62,076 bases of DNA from the NCBI GenBank assembly GCA_041695045.1, contig JBGFRR010000008.1:1-62076 (forward strand), written 5' to 3'. This document shows, piece after piece, positions 52,472-61,770 of the stretch (position 1 is the stretch's first letter; every line of letters starts with the position of its first letter). Source of the DNA: JBGFRR01 sp041695045. GTDB lineage: Bacteria > Bacteroidota > Ignavibacteria > UBA10030. The notes under the pieces were generated by a model that had not been told where the DNA came from, made no database searches, and worked only from the letters and a program-made list of their open reading frames with translations. A program made the translations under genes and the position numbers.

Positions 52472-54646
52472 TTGCTTCAAGCCATTCGTGAACGATTAGA
52501 AATCAAGATTCTTCTGCTGATCACTGCCGTTTTGCTGGTGGGATTCGGCACCTACGTTATCATCAGCATCCAAAAAGAATCGCGTCAGCTTGTTCGTGAT
52601 CATCACGACAAGCTGTGGATCTATTCTGAGACGCTGATGGCCGGCATCCGCACGGTGATGCTCACCGGCAAAGCCCCATTCGCAACAGAGCTTGTCAACG
52701 ACGTTCGGTCGAATCTGAAAGCCTTCGGCGAGCTTACGATGTACGACCGGCTGGGGCGCGAGGTCTTCCTCCGTGAAGGGGAAGGCGTGCTCCATGGCGC
52801 GGCCGATTCGCTTGTCTACAGGGTGATGCGGACAAGCGAGCCGCAATGGGTGATGAAGCGTGAGCTGGATAGAGACGTGTTCGCGCGCTATGAGCCGCTC
52901 GAGAACAGGCGGGAGTGCTGGCGATGCCACAATCCGAACGATCGCTTGCGCGGTGTGTTAGAACTGACCGTGAAACCGGATGTGATCCGGTCGGGCGTCG
53001 ATGAGGGCGGGACGCGAGAGCTTGCCGCGCTCTTGGGCGACGCGGTCACGACGGCGTTCCGTAACATCATGGTGGGTGGCGGCGGTGAGTTCATGGACAC
53101 TCTCATGCTCACCTCGCGGAACATCCCCACTATTGAGGATGTGCGGGTCTACAGCCGGCAGGGCGATCTGGTCTTCGGCGATGAGGAGCGGGATGATATT
53201 GACCTCGATGAAATCGTTGAGATCGTTGAGGCGGGGTCGAAGGAGAAAATCTTCCAGCAGCGCGACAACCTGCTCCGGCTTTTCCAGCCACTGCCGAATG
53301 AAGAGCGCTGTCAGGTCTGTCACGGCACGCGCTTCCCCATGCGCGGTGTGTTAGTGGTTGACTTTGCCGCCGACTCCCTGCGGATGCTTCGCCGCGACCC
53401 GATGAAGCAGGCCACACCGGTGTTCCAGGCTGCTCTGTTCGAGGGCTTCCGCGGCATTATGCTTGTCGGCCGTGCGGGTTCGGTGCGGTATTATATGGAC
53501 GAGGTGCGTTTGTTACCGCTGGTTCGCTCCTTGCGTGTCTTCGATAACGATGGAAATGAGCGGTTCCTCAATCCGCCAGCGCGCTATCGACCTGAAACCG
53601 CTGCCATGGTGGACACGATACGGGCAATGGAGTTTCTCGAATCGGTCGGCGGTGACGAACGGCTTGTACTGCTTTCTCCGTTGCCCAACGAACCGCGATG
53701 TTACTCTTGCCACGGCCGCAATCACGCGGTGCGCGGCATTGTGGAAGTTTCGGCGTCGATGAACGAGATCAACCGGGCGGTGCGGGAAAGCAACATCCGG
53801 TCGGCGGTGGTGGGCTTGGTGATGATCCTTGGTGTGTGGGTGGTGCTCCGGTTGTTTCTGAATTCCGTCGTCGTCAAGCCTGTGCAGGTGATCGAGGGTG
53901 TTGCAACGCGTGTGGGGAACGGCGACTTCTCGGTTCAAGCGCAGGTGAACTCGCGTGATGAGATCGGCAAGCTTGCGATGCGCATCAACGAGATGGTGCA
54001 GGGTTTGCGCGAGCGACTGCATCTCCAGAAGTTCGTTTCCCGGCAAACAGTGGACGCCGTGCGGAAAGCCGATCTGCAGGGGGTCCGGTTGGGCGGCGAG
54101 CGGAAGTTGGCGACAGTGTTCTTTTCCGACCTCCGCGGGTTTACAGCATTTTCCGAGCAAGTGGAGCCGGAGCGTGTTGTGGCTGTTCTCAATGCCATCC
54201 TTTCCAAGCAAGCGGCGATTGTGCGGAAGTACGGCGGCGACATCGATAAGTTTGTCGGCGATGCGTTGGTAGCAGTGTTTGAAGGGGAGGAGATGGTCGA
54301 TAACGCCCTTCGCGCCGCCGTAGAGATTCAGAGCAAAGTGAATACATCAGTTGATGCGGGTGACGAGTGGCCGCTTGCGGTCGGTATCGGCATCAACTCG
54401 GGCGAGGTGGTGATGGGCGCCATGGGAAGCGAGGACCGGATGGATTATACGGTAATCGGCGATGCGGTCAACCTTGGATCGCGGCTCTGCAGCGTTGCGT
54501 CTGGTGGACAGATTCTGATCTCCGAAGCCACCTTGCAGCTCTTGCAGAACCGTACATCCCTTACCCTCCTTCCATTAGAACCCATGGCTGTCAAGGGAAA
54601 AGCGCAGCCCATTCAAGTGTTTGAAGTTCGACCAACAACGTTGTAG
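52472..54646 (+). CDS. Class III nucleotide cyclase with three tandem heme-c (CxxCH) sensor modules
   Basis: The 724-residue protein has a TM helix at about 10-32, an extracytoplasmic region to 440, a second TM (about 443-467), a HAMP domain and a class III cyclase domain (545-720). The sensor region is three repeats of about 130 residues, each ending in a heme-c motif followed by RGV/RGI: CWRCH (149-153), CQVCH (280-284), CYSCH (410-414). The cyclase has both metal Asp segments (FFSDLRGFTAF and KYGGDIDKFVGDALVAVF) and DYTVIGDAVNLGSRL. Start is a TTG with GGGGGAA upstream. A redox or gas signal is inferred. A PP2C gene follows by 6 nt. Confidence 0.9.
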   Translation: MLQAIRERLEIKILLLITAVLLVGFGTYVIISIQKESRQLVRDHHDKLWIYSETLMAGIRTVMLTGKAPFATELVNDVRSNLKAFGELTMYDRLGREVFLREGEGVLHGAADSLVYRVMRTSEPQWVMKRELDRDVFARYEPLENRRECWRCHNPNDRLRGVLELTVKPDVIRSGVDEGGTRELAALLGDAVTTAFRNIMVGGGGEFMDTLMLTSRNIPTIEDVRVYSRQGDLVFGDEERDDIDLDEIVEIVEAGSKEKIFQQRDNLLRLFQPLPNEERCQVCHGTRFPMRGVLVVDFAADSLRMLRRDPMKQATPVFQAALFEGFRGIMLVGRAGSVRYYMDEVRLLPLVRSLRVFDNDGNERFLNPPARYRPETAAMVDTIRAMEFLESVGGDERLVLLSPLPNEPRCYSCHGRNHAVRGIVEVSASMNEINRAVRESNIRSAVVGLVMILGVWVVLRLFLNSVVVKPVQVIEGVATRVGNGDFSVQAQVNSRDEIGKLAMRINEMVQGLRERLHLQKFVSRQTVDAVRKADLQGVRLGGERKLATVFFSDLRGFTAFSEQVEPERVVAVLNAILSKQAAIVRKYGGDIDKFVGDALVAVFEGEEMVDNALRAAVEIQSKVNTSVDAGDEWPLAVGIGINSGEVVMGAMGSEDRMDYTVIGDAVNLGSRLCSVASGGQILISEATLQLLQNRTSLTLLPLEPMAVKGKAQPIQVFEVRPTTL

Positions 54647-54652
54647 GATTCC

Positions 54653-55885
54653 ATGAATCAACGCAGACTCTACAAGACCATCGAAAGTTTCATCTCCGAG
54701 GAGCTCAAATCCGATACGCAACTCCTCAACCATGTTGTGAACGAGATTGTCAAAAGCGAACGCATTCGTATCAAAGGCGGGCGCGTCTGGCAATATGAGC
54801 CGAGGACAGAAGAGTACCGGCTGATGCATCAGATCGGCGACATTGAGCGCATCGAGCCGAATTATCGTCTCAAGGTCGCCCAGTACCCCATGTTTGTACA
54901 GATCGGACTCCAACGTTCGATTATTGCGCGGGAGACCGACCGCTACCTGCGCGAGAAAGGAATTCTCCGCTATGCCGCAACGGGCGTGGGCGAAAAGCTG
55001 CCGTCGAAGAAGGGGGACGTGTATCAGTACGTCCTTGCCTTCAACGCCGATGTCATCGATGAGAGCTTGCTGCCCGAGCTCAACATTATCGGACTTGCGG
55101 TAACAGCTCGGTTGAAAGGGAAAAAGGTTGAGCGACGTGCACGCGAGCTTGAGCGGGATCTCGACCGTGCGCGGGAAATTCAACAAAGCATCCTGCCTGA
55201 GCCGGGTCTGAAGTTCCATCATTACGAGCTGTACGGCGTTTCCATCCCCGACCAGGTCGTCGGGGGCGATTTCTTCGATTACATGTTCGCCGATGAAGAC
55301 AGGGATCGTCTCAGTATTGTTATCGGAGACGCCGCGAGCAAAGGGTTCCGCGCAGCCGCTCAGGCGCTGTACGTTGTCGGCGCGCTGCGGATGGGAATTC
55401 GCTATTACTCCAAGATTAGTTTGTTGATGAAACGCATCAACGAACTGGTGAACTCCACATTTTCCGAAGAGCAATTCGTTTCGCTGTTCTATGCAGAACT
55501 CTCGGACGATCAGCGCGGCCTCGTTCTCTACTCCAACGCCGGCCATAACAGTCCTCTCCTCTACCACGTTAGTGAAGGACGCGCTGAGAGTTTGAAGGCG
55601 ACAGGGCAAATCCTCGGCCCATTCCCCGATGAACGCTACAAAGTGGAGAACACCCACATGGCGCCGGGAGACGTCCTCTGTATGTTTTCGGACGGCATCA
55701 GCGAGGCCATGGAAGTCGCCGAAGAGATGTACGGTGAGCAACGCCTCGCCGAGAAGATTGCATCGCTGCACAAGCGCGGTGCGGAAGAAATTGCCAGGGC
55801 TGTTCTGGACGATGTGGAGCGCTTTTCACGGGGGTCCGACGTGGTGGATGACAAGACCATTGTGGTTGTCAAGAGAGTTCGCTAA
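54653..55885 (+). CDS. SpoIIE/RsbU-type PP2C serine phosphatase
   Basis: A 410-residue cytoplasmic protein. The first about 165 residues are a sensor-like domain without a clear family. A short helix (RARELERDLDRAREIQQSIL) leads to a PP2C-type phosphatase with DQVVGGDFFDY, IVIGDAASKG, YSNAGHNSPLLYH, MFSDGISEAM and DDKTIVVVKR. Such enzymes dephosphorylate anti-sigma antagonists or act in partner switching. It follows the cyclase gene by 6 nt, so a combined cyclic-nucleotide and phosphatase output is plausible. Confidence 0.93.
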   Translation: MNQRRLYKTIESFISEELKSDTQLLNHVVNEIVKSERIRIKGGRVWQYEPRTEEYRLMHQIGDIERIEPNYRLKVAQYPMFVQIGLQRSIIARETDRYLREKGILRYAATGVGEKLPSKKGDVYQYVLAFNADVIDESLLPELNIIGLAVTARLKGKKVERRARELERDLDRAREIQQSILPEPGLKFHHYELYGVSIPDQVVGGDFFDYMFADEDRDRLSIVIGDAASKGFRAAAQALYVVGALRMGIRYYSKISLLMKRINELVNSTFSEEQFVSLFYAELSDDQRGLVLYSNAGHNSPLLYHVSEGRAESLKATGQILGPFPDERYKVENTHMAPGDVLCMFSDGISEAMEVAEEMYGEQRLAEKIASLHKRGAEEIARAVLDDVERFSRGSDVVDDKTIVVVKRVR

Positions 55886-55936
55886 CATGGGTCGTCTCAC
55901 TCGAACGACCATGGTTCAACAAAGGAAGGAGCCGGT

Positions 55937-57547
55937 ATGCAGAGTCAAAAACGGATTGGTGTCGTCACGGAAGTCAGCTCAGGTTCTGTGACTGTTCTGG
56001 TCGACCGCGAGGTCGATAGCTTGATGCGCGAACTCAACGGCAAAACGTACTACATCGGACAGGTCGGTGGCTATGTGTTGATACCGTTCGGGAAAGCGAT
56101 CGTCGTGGCGATGGTATCGGATTTTCACAAGACCGATGTGTCAGTCAACGGCGAGATGCAGGTTCGTTACGTCATGCATGTGAATCTCATCGGCATTGTG
56201 AAAGGGGGCCGCTATGAGCGCGGCGTGTCCATTATCCCGCCCGTTGATTCCGTCGTCTATCTTGCCGAGGAAGCCGACCTCACGGCTGTCTTCTCGGTCT
56301 TCCGTAAATTCGGATTTTCGATCGGAAATCTGTCGATGTTCGAAAGTGAACGCAGTTACCTCGACCCTAATCGGTTCTTTGGAAAACATATCGCCGTGTT
56401 AGGCTCAAGCGGCTCCGGGAAATCGTGCACGGTCTCCTCCCTGCTGCAAAAGGTTATCTCGTTTCCCGATACGAACATCATCATCCTTGACATCCACAAC
56501 GAGTACCGCGCCGCGTTTGGAGCCGACGCGAATTATCTGAACATCGCCGAGTTAGAATTCCCGTACTGGTTGATGAACTTCGAAGAGATTCAAGAGATGT
56601 TCATCGATGAACGCGACGAGTTTGCCTCCAGCCAGATTACGGTTCTCAAAGACCTCATCATCGCGTCGAAGAAGGGGAAGAACCCGCAGCACGCCGATGC
56701 ACTGACGATCGACACGCCGCTCTACTACGACGCTGCTGAAGTACGCGCAAAGATGCAGTACCTCGACACCGAGAAGATTACAGGCCTCGGAAGTGCCGGT
56801 GCGAAGGATGGTCCGTTCTACGGCAAGTTCACGCGTTTCCTTGTGCGACTCGACGGCAAGCTGAACGACCCGCGCTACGCGTTCATGTTCAAACCGAAAC
56901 AGTATCTCCAGTCGGCTTCGATGGTCGACCTTATGGAGCAGATCTTCGGTAAAGAGGGGGCGGCCAAGATTACGGTGATGGACCTGAGCGGCGTTCCGTT
57001 CGACATCGTGAACACGATTGTCTCCGTGCTTGCGCGGCTCTCGTTCGATTTCAACTTCTGGAATGTGAATCGAAGAGATTTCCCGGTGATGCTTGTCTTC
57101 GAGGAAGCGCATAACTATTTGCCGAGCGGTGGAGAGACGTCGAAGGCAGCACGCCGAACCGTTGAGCGCATCGCGAAGGAAGGGCGTAAATACGGCGTGA
57201 GTTGTATGATCGTGAGCCAGCGGCCGGTCGAAGTGTCTGAAACAATTCTCTCGCAGTGCAGTAACTTCGTTATTCTACGACTCACCAACCCGATCGACCA
57301 GAACTACGTCCGGCGGCTTGTGCCGGATTCATTCGCAGGGCTCGTTGACGTGTTGCCGGCGTTGCGGCAAGGGGAGGCGTTGGTGGTGGGCGACGCAATT
57401 CCGCTCCCCTTGCGCGTGCAGGTCGATTTCCCGAATCCTGAACCCGACAGCAGCGACATCCGCTTCTTCGACAAGTGGAAACAAAGCGGTGTGCAGACCA
57501 ACGTGAGCGCCGTTATCGAACGCTGGTGGAAGCAGGAACGAACGTAA
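55937..57547 (+). CDS. HerA-like ATPase (DUF87)
   Basis: A 536-residue hexameric-translocase-like ATPase. It has an N-terminal HAS-barrel-like beta domain, Walker A GSSGSGKS (156-163), LDIHNEYRAAFG, Walker B with LVFEEAHNYLP near residue 385 and the arginine region RIAKEGRKYGVSCMIVSQRP. HerA pairs with NurA in end resection or with SIR2 and other effectors in phage defence. No such partner gene is next to it here: upstream is the PP2C, downstream is non-coding. Function is therefore open. Confidence 0.9.
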   Translation: MQSQKRIGVVTEVSSGSVTVLVDREVDSLMRELNGKTYYIGQVGGYVLIPFGKAIVVAMVSDFHKTDVSVNGEMQVRYVMHVNLIGIVKGGRYERGVSIIPPVDSVVYLAEEADLTAVFSVFRKFGFSIGNLSMFESERSYLDPNRFFGKHIAVLGSSGSGKSCTVSSLLQKVISFPDTNIIILDIHNEYRAAFGADANYLNIAELEFPYWLMNFEEIQEMFIDERDEFASSQITVLKDLIIASKKGKNPQHADALTIDTPLYYDAAEVRAKMQYLDTEKITGLGSAGAKDGPFYGKFTRFLVRLDGKLNDPRYAFMFKPKQYLQSASMVDLMEQIFGKEGAAKITVMDLSGVPFDIVNTIVSVLARLSFDFNFWNVNRRDFPVMLVFEEAHNYLPSGGETSKAARRTVERIAKEGRKYGVSCMIVSQRPVEVSETILSQCSNFVILRLTNPIDQNYVRRLVPDSFAGLVDVLPALRQGEALVVGDAIPLPLRVQVDFPNPEPDSSDIRFFDKWKQSGVQTNVSAVIERWWKQERT

Positions 57548-58078
57548 GGAGTTCCGAAACAGGAGGAAAGGCTTGTCACACCCTCATGTAGGGGTATCAG
57601 CGAGCGACAGGTTTTATTGACACCATCCCTCGACGGAGCGTGGTTGTACCCGTGCGCATAACAGAAGCCTCGCTGCTTCCCACGCCTGATTGGGATACGG
57701 GTGCGTCGCCGATGAAACATCTGGGCCGTGTAGAGGCTCGTGACGAAGGAAGAGCCCGGTAAAGTGTTTGGGACCAGTTCGAAGCACTCCCGCGCTCAGG
57801 GATGTTCTCTCGGCTGATATGCTCAAAGTTCAAATCGTTTCCACTCAAAAATACCCCAAACATATTGGATTTCATTAACTTAACGGCACATACCAGATCT
57901 TTCTTGGGACACTACTGACAGAAACTATAAGAACCCTGGAGAGGAATCCTGAGGGAGTAACCTATTGCTGTACAGACGGTTTTGGATTTCTCTAGAGCGG
58001 TTGCTATATTGCAGCAAGTTGAAGGAAGTATGTTATACAGAAACCATCTAAGGTTAGACCGCCAACCGGGGAGAACAC
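57548..58078. other. Intergenic stretch without a convincing gene
   Basis: Frames on the minus strand around 57600-57875 are open but have no recognisable product or ribosome site. The base composition shifts to AT-rich after about 57830. Nothing further can be supported. Confidence 0.35.
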
Positions 58079-58435
58079 ATGATGGACGCAATCGCCATTT
58101 CTGGGTGGGTCATGACCGCCGTGGGGCTCGCGATCGCTGCCGTCCAAACGTATCGAGTCAAGAAGCTGGCGAAGCGGAACCGCGAGCAGCTTGAAATATT
58201 CATCGAGGACGCAGATTACGTCAGCTTTGAGCACGAGATCATTGACGAGATCGCAACAAAGCTTGATGACCAAATGATTCTGCGATTCCTCGTCCCTTCA
58301 CACCAGAGGGGCTACGACCTGTATCGGAGTTTGGTCGATTTCTATTTCTCGTTGGAGCGGAAGTTCACGTACGACGGCCTGAAGCGCGTGTGCCAGACGC
58401 CCCTGATTTCCTACAGGTGGCAAGAGGACTTCTGA
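58079..58435 (+). CDS. Hypothetical small membrane-anchored protein
   Basis: A 118-residue protein, not recognised. An N-terminal hydrophobic helix (AISGWVMTAVGLAIAAVQTY) is followed by a basic stretch (RVKKLAKRNRE) and an acidic/aromatic soluble part with EHEIIDEIATKLDD and VDFYFSLERKF. GGGAG lies 7 nt before the ATG. A second ATG directly follows. It stands alone between two non-coding stretches. Confidence 0.55.
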   Translation: MMDAIAISGWVMTAVGLAIAAVQTYRVKKLAKRNREQLEIFIEDADYVSFEHEIIDEIATKLDDQMILRFLVPSHQRGYDLYRSLVDFYFSLERKFTYDGLKRVCQTPLISYRWQEDF

Positions 58436-58974
58436 AGGGGCCGTGTGGCCATGCGACCCGAAAACAGAGACAAGGAAGTCCCCGCGGAGCGGTTTCTCCC
58501 CGAGAATCGAAGTCGCCGCTTCAAGGCGCTCCAGGTAAAGCATTGGCCATCCAAGACGTGCGGCAAATGAGGCAACGAAGGCGCTCTAACAACAGCATGC
58601 AGCCGACGGCGCTGTCGGTCCCCGCGGGGTAGGAGCCACGAGCATTGCAGCCGTCTTGGCCCGGCTGGAAGCCGGCGAGGGGTGGGGGTCTGAGAAATCG
58701 GCTGCAAGCGCGGCCATTTTGAGTCGTAGGGTTCTCGGGAGGGGCAGAATGGGCTCTTCGAAGCTGTACAAAATGTAGGGCGAGAAGTCTTCTCGCCCAC
58801 ATCGGAGTTGCGAAAACGGGCTAAATTGCACAAATCTCGAATCTTCACAACACGTTGATCGAACTTTTTGTACAGCCTCAAGAGCCGACAGGGCTGGAGC
58901 CTTCCAAGCCTTCCAAGGAAGGTAGTCAGGATGTATACTGAAGGCCAGCCGAGATCCCAAAATGGAAATCTGGG
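58436..58974. other. Intergenic stretch at the edge of the high-GC segment
   Basis: No gene is supported. Around 58586 the sequence CTCTAACAACAGCATGCAG resembles the left end of an attC-type or similar repeat, but the matching right end is missing. Base composition begins to rise in GC near 58970. Confidence 0.35.
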
Positions 58975-59010
58975 AGGAGGTGCAACATGCATAGGAGGTG
59001 TAACATGCAA
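58975..59010 (+). repeat. 18-bp tandem duplication of a ribosome site plus start codon
   Basis: AGGAGGTGCAACATGCAT (58975-58992) is followed at once by AGGAGGTGTAACATGCAA (58993-59010). Each unit has AGGAGGTG and an ATG 5 nt later. The second ATG (59005) opens the lipoprotein frame; the first (58987) is in the same frame. Confidence 0.85.
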
Positions 59011-61032
59011 CAAGTGCGTCGTGGACTTTGGGCGGCGGTTGCGCTGCTGGTCTTGCTGAGCGGTTGCGGGGACGGAGCGGGGATCGCACCGCCCGGCGGG
59101 TCGGTCAGCACCGAGGAACGCATGGCCGCGATCGCGGCGGGCGAAAAGAAGGCGGAGGAACTCTCTCAGCAAGGGCTCGCCCGTGCCGCATTCAACCAGG
59201 AGATGGCGAAGTGGCTCGCGTCCCGCCCGGAGTTCGAGGCGTCCGGTGTGGACGAGGACACCTCCAGTGTGTGGGCCCGCTTCCGGGACGGCCGGCTCTA
59301 CATCGTCGCCAACAACCGCGACCCGTCGACGGTCACTCAGCAGGCACGACAATCCGCCCAGCTGCAACGGCCGGGTGGTGCGCAGGCGAAGAGCACCGCG
59401 GAGATCCCGGTCGACAGGCGGGTACGCCTGCTCCACTCGTTCGGTCCAGGCTTCGACCAGGTGCAGAAGCCGATCGAAGACCTCGCGCAGTGGTTCAAGG
59501 ATGCCGGCTACACCGTCGCGCCTACGACAGCCGGCGACGCCCGGGTCTCCCAGCTCAAGGCCGTCTCGGGTGACGGCTTCTTCTACTTCAACACACACGG
59601 CGGGAAGGGCAAGACGCGCGCGGGGCACGACGTGTTCGCGATGCAGTCGTCGACCCTGAAGTCGGACGAAATGGACAACCTGCCGGAGTTCAAGGACGAT
59701 CTGGACCACGGCCGGCTCGTCTACATGACGGCCAAGAACGGCGGCAAGATCCTCGGCGGCCTGGTGGACGACTGGGACACCCGGTACGCGATCACCTACC
59801 TGTTCGTCGAGAAGTACATGAGTTTCGGCAAGAACAGCGTGCTGTTCTTCAACGTCTGCTTCGGCGCGAATCCCCACGCCGACATCTCGTCGTTCGTCTT
59901 CGCCGCCCACAAGAAGGGTGCCGCGTTCTACCTGAGCTGGACCAAGAGTGTGACCGCCGACCCCGCGTTTACAGCGGTTCGGTACTTCGTAGACCGCATG
60001 CTCGGTAGGAACAACTTCCGGCCGGAAAACCCCAAGCAGCGTCCGTTCGACTTGAACGCCGTGCTCACGGACATGAAGGCTAGGGGCTTCACGGTGGATG
60101 CATCGACGGGTGCAGAACTGTTGGCGAAGCCGGCCGTGCATGGCACGAACAGCCTTCTGGCGCCTACGATCTACGCGCTGGAGGCCGACGAGGACGACAA
60201 GGTGAGGATCCACGGAGACTTCGGGACCGACCCCGGCGCGGACATGCGGGAGGTCACGGTCGGCGGGACCGCGGTGACCGTCAACTCCTGGGCACCCGAC
60301 CAGATCGAGGTCGCTGTGCCGCGGACCGGTGCCGGATCGTCGGGGGACGTTGTCGTGACCGTGCGCGGCCGCAAGAGTAACCCGCGCCAGCTGATCGCCT
60401 GGCGCGGCAGGCTCACGTACACGATGAAGACGCAGGGCACGCTCAAACACGAGATCGCCTTCGATCTCCACCTCCGCGGCGACGCCGACCTGGCACGCAC
60501 CAAGCCGGGCGAGGCGCCCAGGGAACTGCCGGAGGAGTTCGTCCTCGCGGGGATCAAAGACGCCAGGGGCACCTACTCGGCGAGCGGGACGGCAACGTGG
60601 ACCGAGGGGGGCTGCACCTACACGGAGGAGTGGTCCGGGTCCGGGGCGATCGTCTACGGTCAGAACGACGGCAAGGTCTTTCTGGGTTACAGCGCACGGA
60701 TAGAGGTCGCGCAGAGGAAGATGCGTGCCCGCGGGGGCGCCCTCGGCACGCAGACGATCCGGACTACCCGGCAGTGCCCCGGCGGAGCCCCGGAAACCAT
60801 TACGTACGAGGTAAGGATCGTGCCGATACCGGAGCTGCACGACGCCGAAGGTTTCCTGCTGCGGTTCGACCTGGATGCTCAGTTCAACGTGCTTGCGGGC
60901 TCCCGCGAGGTGCAAACGCAGTTCACGGGCCGGGATGGCCGGACCGGGACGGCCCGGCTGGAGTGGCAGCAGATCGCGGCGGACCCACCTTACGATCCGG
61001 AGCCGCCGAAGCGCATCAAGGGGAACCGGTGA
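59005..61032 (+). CDS. High-GC lipoprotein with caspase-like (clan CD) His/Cys dyad and IPT domain
   Basis: The 675-residue protein has a lipoprotein signal with lipobox LLSGC (Cys21). Residues about 140-340 look like a caspase-fold peptidase: His198 in FFYFNTHGGKG and Cys285 in VLFFNVCFGAN sit at the ends of the usual strands. An IPT/TIG domain follows (about 380-445; EVTVGGTAVTVNSWAPDQIE, VVVTVRGRKSNP), then a beta-rich C-terminus. GC content and codon choice are clearly higher than in neighbouring genes, indicating transfer. The peptidase call is based on motif order and is not certain. Confidence 0.65.
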   Translation: MQQVRRGLWAAVALLVLLSGCGDGAGIAPPGGSVSTEERMAAIAAGEKKAEELSQQGLARAAFNQEMAKWLASRPEFEASGVDEDTSSVWARFRDGRLYIVANNRDPSTVTQQARQSAQLQRPGGAQAKSTAEIPVDRRVRLLHSFGPGFDQVQKPIEDLAQWFKDAGYTVAPTTAGDARVSQLKAVSGDGFFYFNTHGGKGKTRAGHDVFAMQSSTLKSDEMDNLPEFKDDLDHGRLVYMTAKNGGKILGGLVDDWDTRYAITYLFVEKYMSFGKNSVLFFNVCFGANPHADISSFVFAAHKKGAAFYLSWTKSVTADPAFTAVRYFVDRMLGRNNFRPENPKQRPFDLNAVLTDMKARGFTVDASTGAELLAKPAVHGTNSLLAPTIYALEADEDDKVRIHGDFGTDPGADMREVTVGGTAVTVNSWAPDQIEVAVPRTGAGSSGDVVVTVRGRKSNPRQLIAWRGRLTYTMKTQGTLKHEIAFDLHLRGDADLARTKPGEAPRELPEEFVLAGIKDARGTYSASGTATWTEGGCTYTEEWSGSGAIVYGQNDGKVFLGYSARIEVAQRKMRARGGALGTQTIRTTRQCPGGAPETITYEVRIVPIPELHDAEGFLLRFDLDAQFNVLAGSREVQTQFTGRDGRTGTARLEWQQIAADPPYDPEPPKRIKGNR

Positions 61033-61204
61033 GCCCGCGCACACCGCCCGCGCGGTCGCCCTGATTCTGGTCGTGCTGCTCGCGGGGGCGGGCGCACCGG
61101 CTCAGACCCCGGGAAGCGATCCGCAGGCGTACGTACAAAGTGGCCCTCGCAGCGATGGACCGGCCGGAGCGGCTGAAGTCGTACCGCATGCGGTACAGTC
61201 GGTA
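61029..61204 (+). pseudogene. Truncated signal-peptide ORF coupled to the high-GC lipoprotein gene
   Basis: A GTG at 61029 overlaps the lipoprotein stop as GTGA, the usual coupling of operon genes. The frame stops after 11 codons, but a neighbouring frame continues with a signal peptide (ALILVVLLAGAGAPAQ) and SDPQAYV, and a third with YKVALAAMDRPERLKSYRM. So a second high-GC gene seems present with two frameshifts, cut off where the T9SS sequence begins near 61205. Confidence 0.45.
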
Positions 61205-61209
61205 ATCCT

Positions 61210-61770
61210 GTGCAAGTCCCCTGGAGCCAGCATCCACACACAAGCGTCAAACAGTATCAAATCTGGCGCAAGGTCAAGCGGGCAGGCCAACAGCAAGAAG
61301 ACCCGCCTCAGATTCTGACCACCATCAACCGTGATCCGAATGCGACTTCATATTCCTACACCGATTATTCCCATACAGTCACGGATGGCTACACACATGA
61401 CCTTGTCTCCTACGACGTCCGCTCATATTTTTCGGTCAACCAGACCTACTCCGATCCCAACTGGGTCTCGGTCTTCGCCCGGCAAAGTATCACTCCGAAG
61501 TTTGCAGACGGTCAATCTAAGACTTTTGCTCAAACATCACTCCCGACAGTATATGCTGTTTCCAGTTATCCGAACCCATTTAACCCTGCCACAACAATCT
61601 CCAACCAGGTAGTCGAGGACGCTCATGTGGTGCTGGAGGTTTTCGACATCATGGGCAGAAGAGTTGCCGCACTCGTCAACGAAGAGAAGTCGGCGGGCTA
61701 TTACTCTGTGCGATGGAAGGGCCGAGATGCTCTGAACAACCCGCTCTCGAGCGGCGTCTATCTGTACTGA
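61210..61770 (+). pseudogene. C-terminal fragment of a T9SS-sorted secreted protein
   Basis: The frame holds a fibronectin-like piece (SVKQYQIWRKVKRAG, SYSYTDYSHTVTDGYTHD, DVRSYFSVNQTYSDPNWVSV) and a type IX secretion sorting domain (SSYPNPFNPATTI, VVLEVFDIMGRRVAALV, GYYSVRWKGRD, SSGVYLY). It has no N-terminal part, and it stops right after GVYLY, before the usual RLxAG...KMxLxR end, so it is truncated on both sides. Its 5' edge meets the high-GC segment. Confidence 0.8.

Noticed and set aside
57597..57875. Minus-strand ORF of 92 codons after herA
   Set aside because: No ribosome site, no recognised family and low-complexity Ser/Arg composition; kept as non-coding.
58586..58640. Another attC site near CTCTAACAACAGCATGCAG
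   Set aside because: No complementary right half with a GTTRRRY box could be found within 150 bp.
58411..61044. Long minus-strand frame of about 877 codons opposite the high-GC lipoprotein
   Set aside because: It is an antisense shadow typical of high-GC coding sequence; the plus frame has a lipobox, domain motifs and a ribosome site.
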